Numbered from the stretch's first letter, positions 8,544 to 17,231 are shown. The stretch: DNA of 32,208 bases from Minisyncoccota bacterium (GCA_028276315.1 JAPYWP010000001.1:1-32208), one strand, 5' to 3'. Program-made: numbers and translations. Notes: generated by a model from the letters alone, not told the origin.

Positions 8544-10595
8544 TTACCCTTCTAATATTTTACCTTTTTGAGAATATAAAGAATAAAGTTCTGGAAATGA
8601 AGTTAAGTTTGGATCTTTTTCAAGAATCATTTCTGCTGCTTTTTTTGATTTTTCAATTAAAGTTAAATCTTTCAATCCTTCAATTACAAGATCAGGAATT
8701 CCAGATTGCTCTTTTCCAAAAAATTCTCCTGGTCCTCTTAATTTTAAATCTATTTCTGCAAGCTCGAGTGCATTCTTTTTTTCTTTTAATGCTTTTAGTC
8801 TTAAATATCCATTTTTTGTAAATTTGTTTAAAAATAAAAAGGCATAACTTTCTTTACCGTACCTTGATAATCTACCTATCATTTGATAAAGCTGCGCTAA
8901 ACCAAATCTTTCAGCATTTTCTATAATCATAAGATCTAAATTTTGTAAATTTAAACCAACCTCGATAACTGAAGAAGTTACTAAAATATTTATTTTATTT
9001 TTATTTAAATCTTCAATAATTCTATTTTTCTCTTCTGATTTCATTTTTGCATATAACATTGCTATTTGAAAATCACTAAAATATTCTTTTATTTTTTTAT
9101 ACTCAGCCTTAACATTTTTAATTTCGTCATTTTTCTCTTCTACTCTTGGACAAACAATAATAAGTTGAGATCCTTTTTTAATTTTATTTTTTAAAAACTC
9201 ATAAACTTTTTTTCTTTTGTTCTCTGAGACAATATATGTTTTAACTAAAAACGGAAAGGGTCTTTCTTTTATGGTTGAGATATCTAAATCACCATATAAA
9301 ACAAGAGCTAATGTTCTTGGTATTGGAGTTGCTGTCATAGATATAAAATGTGGTATCAAACTACTTTTTGATTTTTCTATTAATTTTGCCCTCTGTTCAA
9401 CTCCAAACCTTTGTTGTTCATCTATTATTACAATTCCAACTTTTTGAAATACTATTTTTTCTCCTAAAAGCGAGTGTGTACCAATCACTATATCTACTTT
9501 ACCTTGAAAAATATTATTTTTCATCTTTTCTTTAGATATTTTTACAAAATAACCGCCGTGACCAAAAAGACATTCATTTGATGAAATATAACCTAAACTT
9601 ATATTTTTTTTAGAGAAAAAACTTAAAAAATCATCAAAATGTTGTCTTGCTAAAACTTCTGTTGGTGCCATTAAAACAGCTTGAAAATTATTTAAAACAA
9701 CATTAAAGACAGCCATTTTAGCTAAAACTGTTTTTCCGCTTCCAACATCTCCTTGTAAAAGTCTATTTGATGGTTTTTGATTTTGTAAATCTTTTTTAAT
9801 CTCTTCCCAAACTCTTTTTTGCTCTTCAGTAAGTTTAAATGGCAAAATTTCTTCAGTTTCTTTTTCATAAATTTTTATTTGGGGGGCTTTTTTTTCTAAA
9901 AGTAATTTTCTTTCTTTTAAAATTTTTAGTTGAAAAATTAAAAGATCTTCAAATATAAACCTTTTTTTACTTTCTTTTGCAATAAAAATATCTTTTGGAA
10001 AATGAACATTTAAAATAGCGTCATCTATTTTTTTAAGATTAAATTCTTTTAAAATAAAATCTGGTAAAGGATCTTTTAAGGTTTTAAGATCTAAATTTTG
10101 GAAAATATTAAAAATTATTTTTCTAATTTGTTTCGAATTTATACTGCCTATTTTTCTATATACAGGCACTACCCTTGCAAGATGGATTGTTTTTTGTTCT
10201 TCTGTAGCTACTTCTAATGGACTAAAATAAGTACCAAATTTATTTTTCACAAGTTTTCCGGCTATATAAATTTCTTTTCCTTTAAATTTAATTGGATGTC
10301 TTTGCCCAAACCAAAGAACCCTTAAAGAAGCGGTATCGTCTGTTAAAATTCCCTCTGTAATTAAAAGTTTTCTTTTTCCTATTCTATATTGCCTCAAAGA
10401 ACCTAATTTACCATAAATTGTTACAGCTTGATCAAATTTTAAATCCTTTATTTTTACTATTTTGCTAAAATCATCATACCTAAAAGGAAAATAAAAAATT
10501 AAATCTTTAACTATATTAAATCCATTTTCTTTTAATATATTAGAAATTTTAGGCCCTACTCCTTTTACATATCTTAAATCATCAGTTAACTTCAT
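8544..10595 (-). CDS. recG: ATP-dependent DNA helicase RecG
   Basis: Superfamily 2 helicase that regresses stalled replication forks and branch-migrates junctions; 683 aa, normal length. The N-terminal helix-hairpin-helix/wedge part starts with LRYVKGVGPKI. Walker A is GDVGSGKT, motif Ia APTEVLARQH, motif II IVIIDEQQRFG (DEQQ where DEQH is common), and motif III SMTATPIPRTLAL. The C-terminal helicase lobe has TSSVIEVGLNL and RFGLAQLYQMIGRLSRYGK. The start ATG overlaps the stop of the upstream 118-aa gene by 4 nt (ATGA), so the two are translationally coupled. The ORF133-ORF118-recG set lies downstream of the tmRNA gene. Confidence 0.97.
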   Translation of the reverse strand: MKLTDDLRYVKGVGPKISNILKENGFNIVKDLIFYFPFRYDDFSKIVKIKDLKFDQAVTIYGKLGSLRQYRIGKRKLLITEGILTDDTASLRVLWFGQRHPIKFKGKEIYIAGKLVKNKFGTYFSPLEVATEEQKTIHLARVVPVYRKIGSINSKQIRKIIFNIFQNLDLKTLKDPLPDFILKEFNLKKIDDAILNVHFPKDIFIAKESKKRFIFEDLLIFQLKILKERKLLLEKKAPQIKIYEKETEEILPFKLTEEQKRVWEEIKKDLQNQKPSNRLLQGDVGSGKTVLAKMAVFNVVLNNFQAVLMAPTEVLARQHFDDFLSFFSKKNISLGYISSNECLFGHGGYFVKISKEKMKNNIFQGKVDIVIGTHSLLGEKIVFQKVGIVIIDEQQRFGVEQRAKLIEKSKSSLIPHFISMTATPIPRTLALVLYGDLDISTIKERPFPFLVKTYIVSENKRKKVYEFLKNKIKKGSQLIIVCPRVEEKNDEIKNVKAEYKKIKEYFSDFQIAMLYAKMKSEEKNRIIEDLNKNKINILVTSSVIEVGLNLQNLDLMIIENAERFGLAQLYQMIGRLSRYGKESYAFLFLNKFTKNGYLRLKALKEKKNALELAEIDLKLRGPGEFFGKEQSGIPDLVIEGLKDLTLIEKSKKAAEMILEKDPNLTSFPELYSLYSQKGKILEG

Positions 10596-10948
10596 AGATT
10601 AGCTTCTTTAAGATTTTTTATAAACTCATCTACAATTTTTTTAAGTTCTTCTTCAATAATTTTTAAAGCTTTTTCATTTTTAAAATAAAATGATCTTTGT
10701 AATATAATGTTTGCAATTATCTTTATTTTTGAATCTTTGCTAAGATAATTTTTTAAATTTTCATTTTTCTCCAACTCTAAAAATTCATCTAATAATGATT
10801 TAAATTCATCTTCAACTTCTTTTTCTATCCCCTCTTCTTTAAATCTTTCAAAAACTCTATCACTAAATACTTCTAAAAATTCCATCTTTTCTTCATCATT
10901 AAGTTGATCAAAAAATAATTTTAAAATTTCAATATATTCCTTTTCCAT
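10592..10948 (-). CDS. Hypothetical all-helical protein upstream of recG
   Basis: 118 aa, very rich in Glu, Lys and Leu, predicted almost entirely alpha-helical, with no membrane segment, signal peptide or recognised motif. Its TGA overlaps the recG start (ATGA), and it begins 9 nt after the upstream 133-aa gene stops, so it sits inside a small operon with recG. Tight packing and full-length frame support a real gene; the function is unknown. Confidence 0.75.
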   Translation of the reverse strand: MEKEYIEILKLFFDQLNDEEKMEFLEVFSDRVFERFKEEGIEKEVEDEFKSLLDEFLELEKNENLKNYLSKDSKIKIIANIILQRSFYFKNEKALKIIEEELKKIVDEFIKNLKEANL

Positions 10949-10957
10949 AAATTTCTA

Positions 10958-11359
10958 TTATTTAAAACTTCCACCCATATTCTCTAAATTATTCATAAAT
11001 ATCTCAGCAAGTTTATTACACAAAATTACCCACAATAAAGGAATTATAAATATAAGCCCCATTAAAGTCATTCCTAATTTTTTAAATTTTTCTTTTTTTT
11101 CTGATTTTTTCTTTAATTTTTCTTCAATAATTTTTTTTGCAGAACCCCTAATTTTTTCCTTATCTTCTTTTTCTAATCTTTTCATAATTTCTTTTACATC
11201 ATGACCTTCTTTTATTTTCTTTATAATTTCTTCTATATCATTTTTTCTTGTTGTGTATATTTTTTCTTCTAAAGCGCTTGCCTCTTTTTTTAATTCTTCT
11301 ATTCCTATTTCTTTTTTCTCTTCGCCTTTTTTTATAAATTTTTCCAAATCTCCATTCAT
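10958..11359 (-). CDS. Hypothetical coiled-coil protein with one C-terminal membrane segment
   Basis: 133 aa from the ATG at 11359. The frame stays open upstream, but that part lies inside the tmRNA 3' end (encoding DAGSIPVTSTNF), so the start 8 nt after the tmRNA is preferred. The N-terminal two thirds is charged helix or coiled coil with long Lys/Glu runs. One hydrophobic segment (GMTLMGLIFIIPLLWVILC, about residues 97-115) is followed by a short tail, suggesting a tail-anchored topology facing the cytoplasm. Not recognised as a family. Probably cotranscribed with the RNAs upstream and with recG downstream. Confidence 0.7.
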   Translation of the reverse strand: MNGDLEKFIKKGEEKKEIGIEELKKEASALEEKIYTTRKNDIEEIIKKIKEGHDVKEIMKRLEKEDKEKIRGSAKKIIEEKLKKKSEKKEKFKKLGMTLMGLIFIIPLLWVILCNKLAEIFMNNLENMGGSFK

Positions 11360-11367
11360 AAAATTTG

Positions 11368-11690
11368 TGGAGGTGACGGGAATTGAACCCGCGTCCAAGA
11401 AGGTCTTGTTAAAAACTCTACGGGGGTAGGGGGTTTAATTATTCTTTTAGGGTTTAAAACCCCCAAAATCCCTAAAAGAAGCTACAGTTAAATTTTACTG
11501 AATTAAAAGCTGTAGCACCTTTTAATTCAGCTAGTAGAGCTTGATTTTGGAAATAGCACCGCTCTACAAAATGCTATTCCCAGAAATTTCTTTAAAAAAT
11601 TAAGCTACGGCAGTTTTTTAGCCGCTTTTAAGGTGCGGCAAACCTCCCCGCATTTTTAACTTGACCTTCTTGTCGAATCCTTTCACCCCC
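11368..11690 (-). ncRNA. ssrA: tmRNA (transfer-messenger RNA)
   Basis: Rescues stalled ribosomes with SmpB. The ends form the tRNA-like domain: GGGGGTG at 11690-11684 pairs with CACCTCC at 11375-11369 (one G-U), the T arm is CGGGTTCAATTCCCG, and the discriminator is A with no encoded CCA. Helix 2 is strong (AAGAAGGTC/GACCTTCTT and GTTAAAAA/TTTTTAAC). Four H-type pseudoknots are visible. PK1: AGGT/ACCT with GCCGC/GCGGC. PK2: GGAATAGCA/TGCTATTTCC with GTAGAGC/GCTCTAC. PK3: a 12-bp stem at 11530-11519/11509-11498 with GCTACAG/CTGTAGC. PK4: CTTTTAGGG/CCCTAAAAG with GGGGGTTT/AAACCCCC. Only about 40 nt lie between PK1 and PK2. The best-phased tag frame there is GCC GTA GCT TAA (11611-11600), which is unusually short. 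Confidence 0.95.
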
Positions 11691-11711
11691 TATTTAAAAT
11701 TTATTTACTTT

Positions 11712-12019
11712 GGAAAGTAACCAATAAGCCGGCTTCTGTTTTAGACCATTAATCTTGGTTAAGAATTGCTTCTTAACTCAAGCGGCTCTCCCAAAATGGG
11801 AACGGCCTTGCACCCAGGAGGCAAAGACCATTTTTCGGGGTCACCCCCGAAAAAGAATTAAGGTCCTTTTAAATGGTTTTAAAAGAACCTTAATTCAGTT
11901 TCACATTACTTCGTCTCTGTGGTCTTTGCAAAAGATTGCTCTTTTCTGCGTTTCCGCAGCTCCTTTTTTGGGTGGCCGGACTTTCCTCCCTAAAAGGGCG
12001 GTCTTTTTGGTTACTTTCC
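11712..12019 (-). ncRNA. rnpB: RNase P RNA, bacterial type A-like
   Basis: Catalytic RNA of RNase P, which matures tRNA 5' ends. P1 is a perfect 11-bp pairing of the two ends (GGAAAGTAACC at 12019-12009 with GGTTACTTTCC at 11722-11712). Universally conserved pieces are present on the minus strand: GGAGGAAAGTCCGG near the 5' end, CACAGAGACGAAG in the middle, GGGTGCAAGGCCG, and ACAGAAGCCGGCTTAT near the 3' end. At about 308 nt it is somewhat compact. It has its own promoter and lies 21 nt upstream of the tmRNA in the same direction. A 103-codon plus-strand open frame across it is not a gene. Confidence 0.95.
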
Positions 12020-12025
12020 TTATAA

Positions 12026-12054
12026 ATTATAAAATAAAATTTAAATTTTGCAAA
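12026..12054 (-). promoter_or_regulatory. Promoter of rnpB (and probably ssrA)
   Basis: On the minus strand TATAAT (12026-12031) lies 6 bp before the RNase P RNA 5' end, and TTTGCA (12049-12054) lies 17 bp further upstream, overlapping the gap after the M16 gene. The spacing places +1 exactly at the P1 helix. Confidence 0.8.
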
Positions 12055-12060
12055 TTAGAG

Positions 12061-13317
12061 TTATAACTTTTCTAAAAATTTTCTAATTTTTTTCTCATCA
12101 ATTTCACCAATTAAAGATATAGCAGCATTATTTTTATTTATAATTTTTCTTGCAATATCTTCTACTTGTTGAATTTTTATTTCTTTAATTTTTTTAATTA
12201 TTTCTTTAGGATCTTCTATTTTTCCTTTTAATATTTTATCTATACCAAAAAACCAAGCATAATCAGTAGACATTTCAAGGCTCATTATAAATTTTGCAAT
12301 CATATTTTCTTTTGCTTTCTCAAACTCATCTTTTTCTATCTTATCTCTAATACTTTTATAAACAGAAACCATAGAATCTAATGCTTCATAAATAAGTTCT
12401 TTTTTAATTCCTGCAAAAGTAGCTAAATAACCATGATCAATAAATCCATCATTTTCTGTTCTAATATAATAAGCTGCTCCTAATTTTTCTCTAATTTCTA
12501 AAAACATTCTAGAACTCATCATTCCTCCTATAATTTTAGATAATAATGATGCAACAATATAATTTTTATCTTTAATTGAAAAACTCAAAAAACCAAAACC
12601 TAAATGAAACTGATTTATTTCTTTTTTTTCTATTTTAATTTTAGGAAGTTTTGGCTTATTGAATTCAGGCTTTAAAGATCTTTCTCCTTCTTTAATATTT
12701 GAGAATTTTTCGAATATTTTTTTAATATCTTTATCTTTTAAGTTTCCAGCAACAATGACAACAATATTTTTTGAATTATAAAACTTATTATAATAACTTA
12801 AAATATCTTGCTTTTTAGTTTTTTTAATATTTTCTTCTAAACCTATTATTGGCCATCCAGCTGGTTGATCTCCATAAAGAGTGTTTAAAAACAAATCCCA
12901 AATATATCTTGCAGGGGTATCTTTATAAAGATTCATCTCTTCAATAATTACTCCTTTTTCTTTTTCTATTTCTTCTTCTGGAAAAATTGAATTTACTAAA
13001 ATATCATTAACTAAAAATAAAATATTATCTAAATTATCATAACTACCTCTAGCCCAATATCCTATATATTCATAAGAAGTAAAAGCATTATATTCAATCC
13101 CATGTCTATCAAATTCGCTTAAAAGATCTTTATAGTTTGGAAAAGTTTTTGTTCCTTTAAAGCATAAATGTTCTATAAAGTGAGATATTCCATTATTCTT
13201 TTTTTCCTCATACTCAGAGCCCGATCTAACTAAAACCAAAACAGTAACCGAGGGAAAATCTTTTTTAACAAAAATAAAATCTGTCCCTTTTTTATTTTTT
13301 TTGGAAATTACTTTCAT
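12061..13317 (-). CDS. M16 family zinc peptidase (processing-peptidase-like)
   Basis: 418 aa, the usual length of single-chain M16B peptidases. The inverted zinc motif HFIEH is at residues 46-50. The third ligand is expected 77 residues on and is present (E127, in VIIEEMNLYKDTP). The second, non-catalytic M16 half follows, with LGFGFLSFSIKDKNY and a Gly-rich SKIIGGMMSSRMFLEIREK segment. No signal peptide is seen, so it is probably cytosolic. The start overlaps the stop of the PEBP gene by 4 nt (ATGA). It is the last protein gene of the tuf-led run. Substrate unknown. Confidence 0.93.
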   Translation of the reverse strand: MKVISKKNKKGTDFIFVKKDFPSVTVLVLVRSGSEYEEKKNNGISHFIEHLCFKGTKTFPNYKDLLSEFDRHGIEYNAFTSYEYIGYWARGSYDNLDNILFLVNDILVNSIFPEEEIEKEKGVIIEEMNLYKDTPARYIWDLFLNTLYGDQPAGWPIIGLEENIKKTKKQDILSYYNKFYNSKNIVVIVAGNLKDKDIKKIFEKFSNIKEGERSLKPEFNKPKLPKIKIEKKEINQFHLGFGFLSFSIKDKNYIVASLLSKIIGGMMSSRMFLEIREKLGAAYYIRTENDGFIDHGYLATFAGIKKELIYEALDSMVSVYKSIRDKIEKDEFEKAKENMIAKFIMSLEMSTDYAWFFGIDKILKGKIEDPKEIIKKIKEIKIQQVEDIARKIINKNNAAISLIGEIDEKKIRKFLEKL

Positions 13318-13859
13318 TTTTTATAAATTCCGTAAATTTCCCCTGATTTTAAAATCTTGCCTTTTAATAATGGCAAGAGTTCTTCTTTTTTTGAACCACT
13401 AGGTAAATTTAAAATAGAATTTAATGCATAAACCCTGAAAAAATAACGATGCTCTTTACCCGGTGGCGGACAAGGGCCACCATAATTAATTTTACCAAAG
13501 TCATTAATACCCTCATTTGGTGGTTGGTAACCTTCTGGAATTTCTTTAATTGGTGGTATATTCCAAGCGAGCCAATGTACAAAAACTCCACTTGGTGCAT
13601 CAATATCTTCAACTATAATAACAATTGTTTTTGTATCTTCTGGAAGATTTTTTATAAATATTGGTGGATTAATATCTTGACCATCGCAGGTGTATTTTTG
13701 GGGAATAAAATTATTTTCAAAGACAGAACTTAAAATTAACTCATTTTCTTTTAATGACTTACTTTCCTTTTTAAAAATAAATAATTTAAAGAAGAAATAC
13801 AAAACTATTAAAATTAAAAGCAAAATAAAAATTTTTTTAAAATTAAAAAATCCTCTCAT
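13314..13859 (-). CDS. YbhB/YbcL family (PEBP-like) protein, membrane-anchored
   Basis: 181 aa. An N-terminal hydrophobic segment (about residues 8-27) acts as a signal anchor, so the domain lies outside the membrane. The body is a phosphatidylethanolamine-binding-protein fold of the bacterial YbhB type: YTCDGQDINPPIFI, then VEDIDAPSGVFVHWLAWNIP and YGGPCPPPGKEHRYFFRVYAL. These hold the Asp and His residues that line the anion pocket. The biochemical role of bacterial members is poorly defined. The gene lies between lemA (11-nt gap) and the M16 peptidase (4-nt overlap). Confidence 0.93.
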   Translation of the reverse strand: MRGFFNFKKIFILLLILIVLYFFFKLFIFKKESKSLKENELILSSVFENNFIPQKYTCDGQDINPPIFIKNLPEDTKTIVIIVEDIDAPSGVFVHWLAWNIPPIKEIPEGYQPPNEGINDFGKINYGGPCPPPGKEHRYFFRVYALNSILNLPSGSKKEELLPLLKGKILKSGEIYGIYKK

Positions 13860-13870
13860 AGAAAAATTAT

Positions 13871-14431
13871 TTAAAATTTAACTTCAACTCTTTTTGATTC
13901 TTCTTGAGATTCAAGATCAAAAAATTCTTCTTCTTTAAATCTAAATATTAAATTCAATAAATTGTTTGGAAAAATTTTTAAAAAAGTATTATAATCCATC
14001 ACAACTTGATTATAAAATCTCCTTGCAGCCTGAATTTTATTTTCTGTATCAGAAAGTTCCATTTGAAGCTCTTTAAAATTCTCATTTGCTTTTAACTGTG
14101 GGTAATTTTCAACTATAACAAAAAGATTTCTTATTAAATCGTTCATTTGCCTTTGATTTAAATCTATATCTTTTACATCATTTAAGTTATAGAAATTAGA
14201 TCTTAATTCTGTTATTTTTGTTAAAACTTCTTTCTCATGAATAGCATATCCTTTTACTGTATTCACTAAATTTCCAATTAAATCATATCTTCTTTTAAGC
14301 TGAACCTCTATATCTGACCAGGCTTCTTTAACTCGATACTTTCTTTTAACAAAACCATTATAAGCAAAAATAACATAAAAAATTAAAACAATAATTATTA
14401 AAAATATAATTTTTTCTATCGTTATTTCCAT
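13871..14431 (-). CDS. lemA: LemA family protein
   Basis: 186 aa. An N-terminal membrane segment (about residues 6-26) is followed by the family hallmark: YNGFVKRKYRVKEAWSDI, VQLKRRYDLIGNLVNTVKGY and the helical run ending in AARRFYNQVVMDYN. LemA proteins are single-pass, mostly helical proteins of unclear role, often beside TPM/HtpX-type genes; those are not here. The start is 3 nt after the rplD stop, so lemA rides at the end of a ribosomal-protein operon, which is unusual. Confidence 0.93.
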   Translation of the reverse strand: MEITIEKIIFLIIIVLIFYVIFAYNGFVKRKYRVKEAWSDIEVQLKRRYDLIGNLVNTVKGYAIHEKEVLTKITELRSNFYNLNDVKDIDLNQRQMNDLIRNLFVIVENYPQLKANENFKELQMELSDTENKIQAARRFYNQVVMDYNTFLKIFPNNLLNLIFRFKEEEFFDLESQEESKRVEVKF

Positions 14432-14434
14432 ATG

Positions 14435-15067
14435 TTAAATTTTAAATCTTTTTTCTAAAATTTCAATACCACAGAGATCCAAAAAAAGATATTTATGATT
14501 TAAAAGATCTTTCAGATTCAAATTTCTCACTTCTGTAGCAAAAACCCCCTCAATATTCCTACAGCTTTTTATAAGATCTCTACTACATAAAGCAATTGTA
14601 ACACTTTTTTTCTTTTTTTTGCCTAAAATATTTTCTAAAAAGTTATTAATTTCTTTTGTTTTCTTCCCCAAAGAATTTAACTCATCAAATACCATTACTT
14701 CATTGTCCTTTATTTTTTTAAACAATAAAGAACGTAAAGCATTAATTCTCATTTTTTTAGGAATTTTAAATTCATATTTTTTTTCATTTCTAGGACCAAA
14801 AGTTACGCCGCCACCTTTCCATAAAGGAGAACGAATAGAGCCGTGCCTTGCTCTACCTGTGCCTTTTTGTGGCCATGGCTTTCTCCCGCCACCTCTTACT
14901 TCTGCTCTTGTCTTTGTATGAGCAAAGCTATAATGAGTCTTATTTAAATGCCATCTTAAAACCTGATGTATCAATGGTTCATTAAATTTATAAACAAAAA
15001 CTTCAGGAAGCTCAATTTCTTTTACTTTTTCTCCTTTTAAATTATAAACAGGCAACTTCATTTTCAT
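14435..15067 (-). CDS. rplD: 50S ribosomal protein L4 (uL4)
   Basis: 210 aa. The long internal loop of L4 that reaches the exit tunnel is clear: RAEVRGGGRKPWPQKGTGRA, then RHGSIRSPLWKGGGVTFGPR. The C-terminal Rossmann-like half follows. The start may be 15067 or the second Met at 15061, since the family usually begins MKLPVYN. Fourth gene after tuf, rpsJ and rplC. The genes normally next (rplW, rplB) are replaced by lemA. Confidence 0.97.
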   Translation of the reverse strand: MKMKLPVYNLKGEKVKEIELPEVFVYKFNEPLIHQVLRWHLNKTHYSFAHTKTRAEVRGGGRKPWPQKGTGRARHGSIRSPLWKGGGVTFGPRNEKKYEFKIPKKMRINALRSLLFKKIKDNEVMVFDELNSLGKKTKEINNFLENILGKKKKKSVTIALCSRDLIKSCRNIEGVFATEVRNLNLKDLLNHKYLFLDLCGIEILEKRFKI

Positions 15068-15072
15068 GAATT

Positions 15073-15684
15073 TTATTTTTTAATTAATACTCCTTTTCTA
15101 GTTAAAAAATAAGGTCTAATTTCTAAAAGACCACCTTTTTGACCAGGAACAGAACCCTTTAATGCTAAAAGATTATTTTCTGGATCAATATCTACAATTT
15201 CAAGATTTTTAACTGTGACTCTTTTATTTCCCATTCTTCCAGCCATCTTTCTTCCTTTAAAAACTCTCTGAGGATAAGATGGGCCAATAGAACCAGGGTG
15301 TCTTAATCTATCTTGCTGACCATGAGACTTTGGACCACCAGAGAATCCATGTCTTTTTACAACCCCTTGAAAACCTTTTCCTTTTGAAATACCACTAATA
15401 TTTACTTTATCACCTTCTTTAAAAAATGAAACATTAATTTTATCTCCTACTTTTATATCTTTTATTAATTCTTCTTGAACTCTAAATTCTCTTATATATT
15501 TAAATGGCGGTTTTGTTTTTTTTATTTTTTTTGCTTTTTTAATCTCTTCAAAACCAAGAACTAATCTTAAGGGGTTTTTTTTAATATCTAAAACAACACA
15601 GGGTCCAGCCTCTATAATAGTTACTGGAATAACTTTTCCATTTTTAAAAATTTGACTCATTCCTATTTTTTTACCAAGTAACAT
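15073..15684 (-). CDS. rplC: 50S ribosomal protein L3 (uL3)
   Basis: 203 aa. It begins MLLGKKIGMSQIF, and the signature KGKGFQGVVKRHGFSGGPKS leads into HGQQDRLRHPGSIG and the basic KGRKMAGRMGNKRVTVKN extension that reaches the peptidyl-transferase region. The gaps to rpsJ and rplD are 5 nt each. Confidence 0.97.
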   Translation of the reverse strand: MLLGKKIGMSQIFKNGKVIPVTIIEAGPCVVLDIKKNPLRLVLGFEEIKKAKKIKKTKPPFKYIREFRVQEELIKDIKVGDKINVSFFKEGDKVNISGISKGKGFQGVVKRHGFSGGPKSHGQQDRLRHPGSIGPSYPQRVFKGRKMAGRMGNKRVTVKNLEIVDIDPENNLLALKGSVPGQKGGLLEIRPYFLTRKGVLIKK

Positions 15685-15689
15685 GTTTT

Positions 15690-15989
15690 TTAAATTATTT
15701 TAATTTCTATCTCAACTCCAGCAGGTATTGAAATATCTTTTAGGGCAGAGAAAATTTGAGGAGTTGTTTTCATTACATCTATAATTCTTTTATGAATTCT
15801 AATCTCAAATTGTTCTCTTGAATCTTTATAAATAAATGGAGCTCTATTTACTGTGATTTTTTTGATTTCAGTTGGAAGTGGAATTGGTCCTTTATAATCT
15901 GCATCAAATCTTTTTAAAATATCAATAATCTCTCGACAAGAAGTGTCGATTAATTTATTATCGTAAGATTTAAGCTTAATTCTAATCAT
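15690..15989 (-). CDS. rpsJ: 30S ribosomal protein S10 (uS10)
   Basis: 99 aa, standard length. Family features are IRIKLKSYDNKLIDTSCREI, the PLPTEIKKITVNRAPFIYKDSR loop and FEIRIHKRIIDV. It lies 34 nt after tuf. No Shine-Dalgarno is seen before the ATG at 15989. Confidence 0.97.
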   Translation of the reverse strand: MIRIKLKSYDNKLIDTSCREIIDILKRFDADYKGPIPLPTEIKKITVNRAPFIYKDSREQFEIRIHKRIIDVMKTTPQIFSALKDISIPAGVEIEIKII

Positions 15990-16023
15990 AACTCAAAATT
16001 TTGAATTTTGTTTTTTAATTTAC

Positions 16024-17223
16024 TTATTTTATTATTTTTGTGACAACTCCAGCACCAACAGTTTTACCACCTTCTCTTATAGCAAATCTTTGTCCAACTT
16101 CTAATGCAACTGGATATATCAAAGTAACCTTCAAATTAACATTATCACCTGGCATAACCATTTCAATACCCTCTGGAAGTTTAATTTCTCCAGTAACATC
16201 TGTTGTTCTAATATAAAATTGTGGCCTATACCCACTGAAAAATGGAGTATGTCTTCCACCCTCTTCTTTTGTTAAAACATAAACTTCTGCCTCAAATTCT
16301 TGATGTGGAGTAACAGTACCTGGTTTTGCAACAACTTGACCTCTTTCTACTTCTTCTTTCTTAATTCCTCTTAAAAGCAATCCTACATTATCTCCTGCCT
16401 TAGCCTCATCTAATGTTTTATTAAACATTTCAATACCTGTTACAACTGTTTTTTGTGTTGGTCTTAAGCCTACAATTTCAACTTCTTCGTTTAATTTTAA
16501 AACCCCTCTTTCAACTCTACCAGTAACAACAGTACCTCTACCTTCAATTGAGAAAATATCTTCTATTGGCATTAAAAATGGTTTTTCAGTGTCTCTAACT
16601 GGTTCTGGGAAATAATTATCTATAGCATCTAAAAGCTCTAAAATACCTTTTGCATAAGGATCATCTAATGATTTTGCTTCAAGTGCTTTTAATGCTGATC
16701 CTCTTATAACTGGAACCTCATCTCCTGGAAAACCGTATTTTTTCAAAAGTTCTCTTACTTCACTTTCAACTAAATCAACAATTTCAGGATCTTCAACCAT
16801 ATCTATTTTATTTAAGAAAACAACAATAGCAGGGACTCCAACTTGTCTTGCAAGTAAAATATGTTCTCTTGTTTGTGGCATTGCACCATCTGGAGCAGAA
16901 ACAACCAAAATAGCACCATCCATTTGAGCAGCGCCTGTTATCATATTCTTTATATAATCTGCATGCCCCGGACAATCAATGTGTGCATAGTGTCTTTTTT
17001 CTGTCTCATATTCTGAGTGGTGAATATTTATAGTAATTCCTCTTGCTTTTTCTTCTGGAGCATTATCAATTTCATCAACAGTTTCAGCTTTTTCTATTAA
17101 TCCTTTAAGCTTTAATACATATTGAATTGCTGCAGTTAAGGTTGTTTTTCCATGGTCTACGTGGCCAATTGTTCCAACATTAAGGTGTGGTTTTTTTCTT
17201 TCAAATTTTTGTTTTTCTGCCAT
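16024..17223 (-). CDS. tuf: Elongation factor Tu
   Basis: 399 aa GTPase that delivers aminoacyl-tRNA to the ribosome. G1 GHVDHGKTT, G2 region KARGITI, G3 DCPGH, G4 NKID and G5 SALK are all present, followed by the two beta-barrel domains (TGRVERG; FSGYRPQFYIRTTDVTG). It is the first gene of the run tuf-rpsJ-rplC-rplD-lemA-PEBP-M16. fusA and rpsG/rpsL, often upstream, are absent; instead the divergent rpsF operon begins. The leader carries a hairpin just before the ATG, and the promoter has an extended -10. Confidence 0.99.
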   Translation of the reverse strand: MAEKQKFERKKPHLNVGTIGHVDHGKTTLTAAIQYVLKLKGLIEKAETVDEIDNAPEEKARGITINIHHSEYETEKRHYAHIDCPGHADYIKNMITGAAQMDGAILVVSAPDGAMPQTREHILLARQVGVPAIVVFLNKIDMVEDPEIVDLVESEVRELLKKYGFPGDEVPVIRGSALKALEAKSLDDPYAKGILELLDAIDNYFPEPVRDTEKPFLMPIEDIFSIEGRGTVVTGRVERGVLKLNEEVEIVGLRPTQKTVVTGIEMFNKTLDEAKAGDNVGLLLRGIKKEEVERGQVVAKPGTVTPHQEFEAEVYVLTKEEGGRHTPFFSGYRPQFYIRTTDVTGEIKLPEGIEMVMPGDNVNLKVTLIYPVALEVGQRFAIREGGKTVGAGVVTKIIK

Positions 17224-17231
17224 AGTAAGAA

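Noticed and set aside
8456..8821. Long plus-strand open frame opposite the end of recG
   Set aside because: Antisense to a confidently identified gene, low-complexity Leu/Phe composition typical of the reverse strand of AT-rich genes.
11360..11398. N-terminal extension of the coiled-coil protein upstream of 11359
   Set aside because: The extra codons are the 3' end of the tmRNA; the ATG 8 nt after the RNA is the better start.
11755..12066. 103-codon plus-strand open frame
   Set aside because: It runs antisense across the conserved core of RNase P RNA; no protein motif and no promoter.
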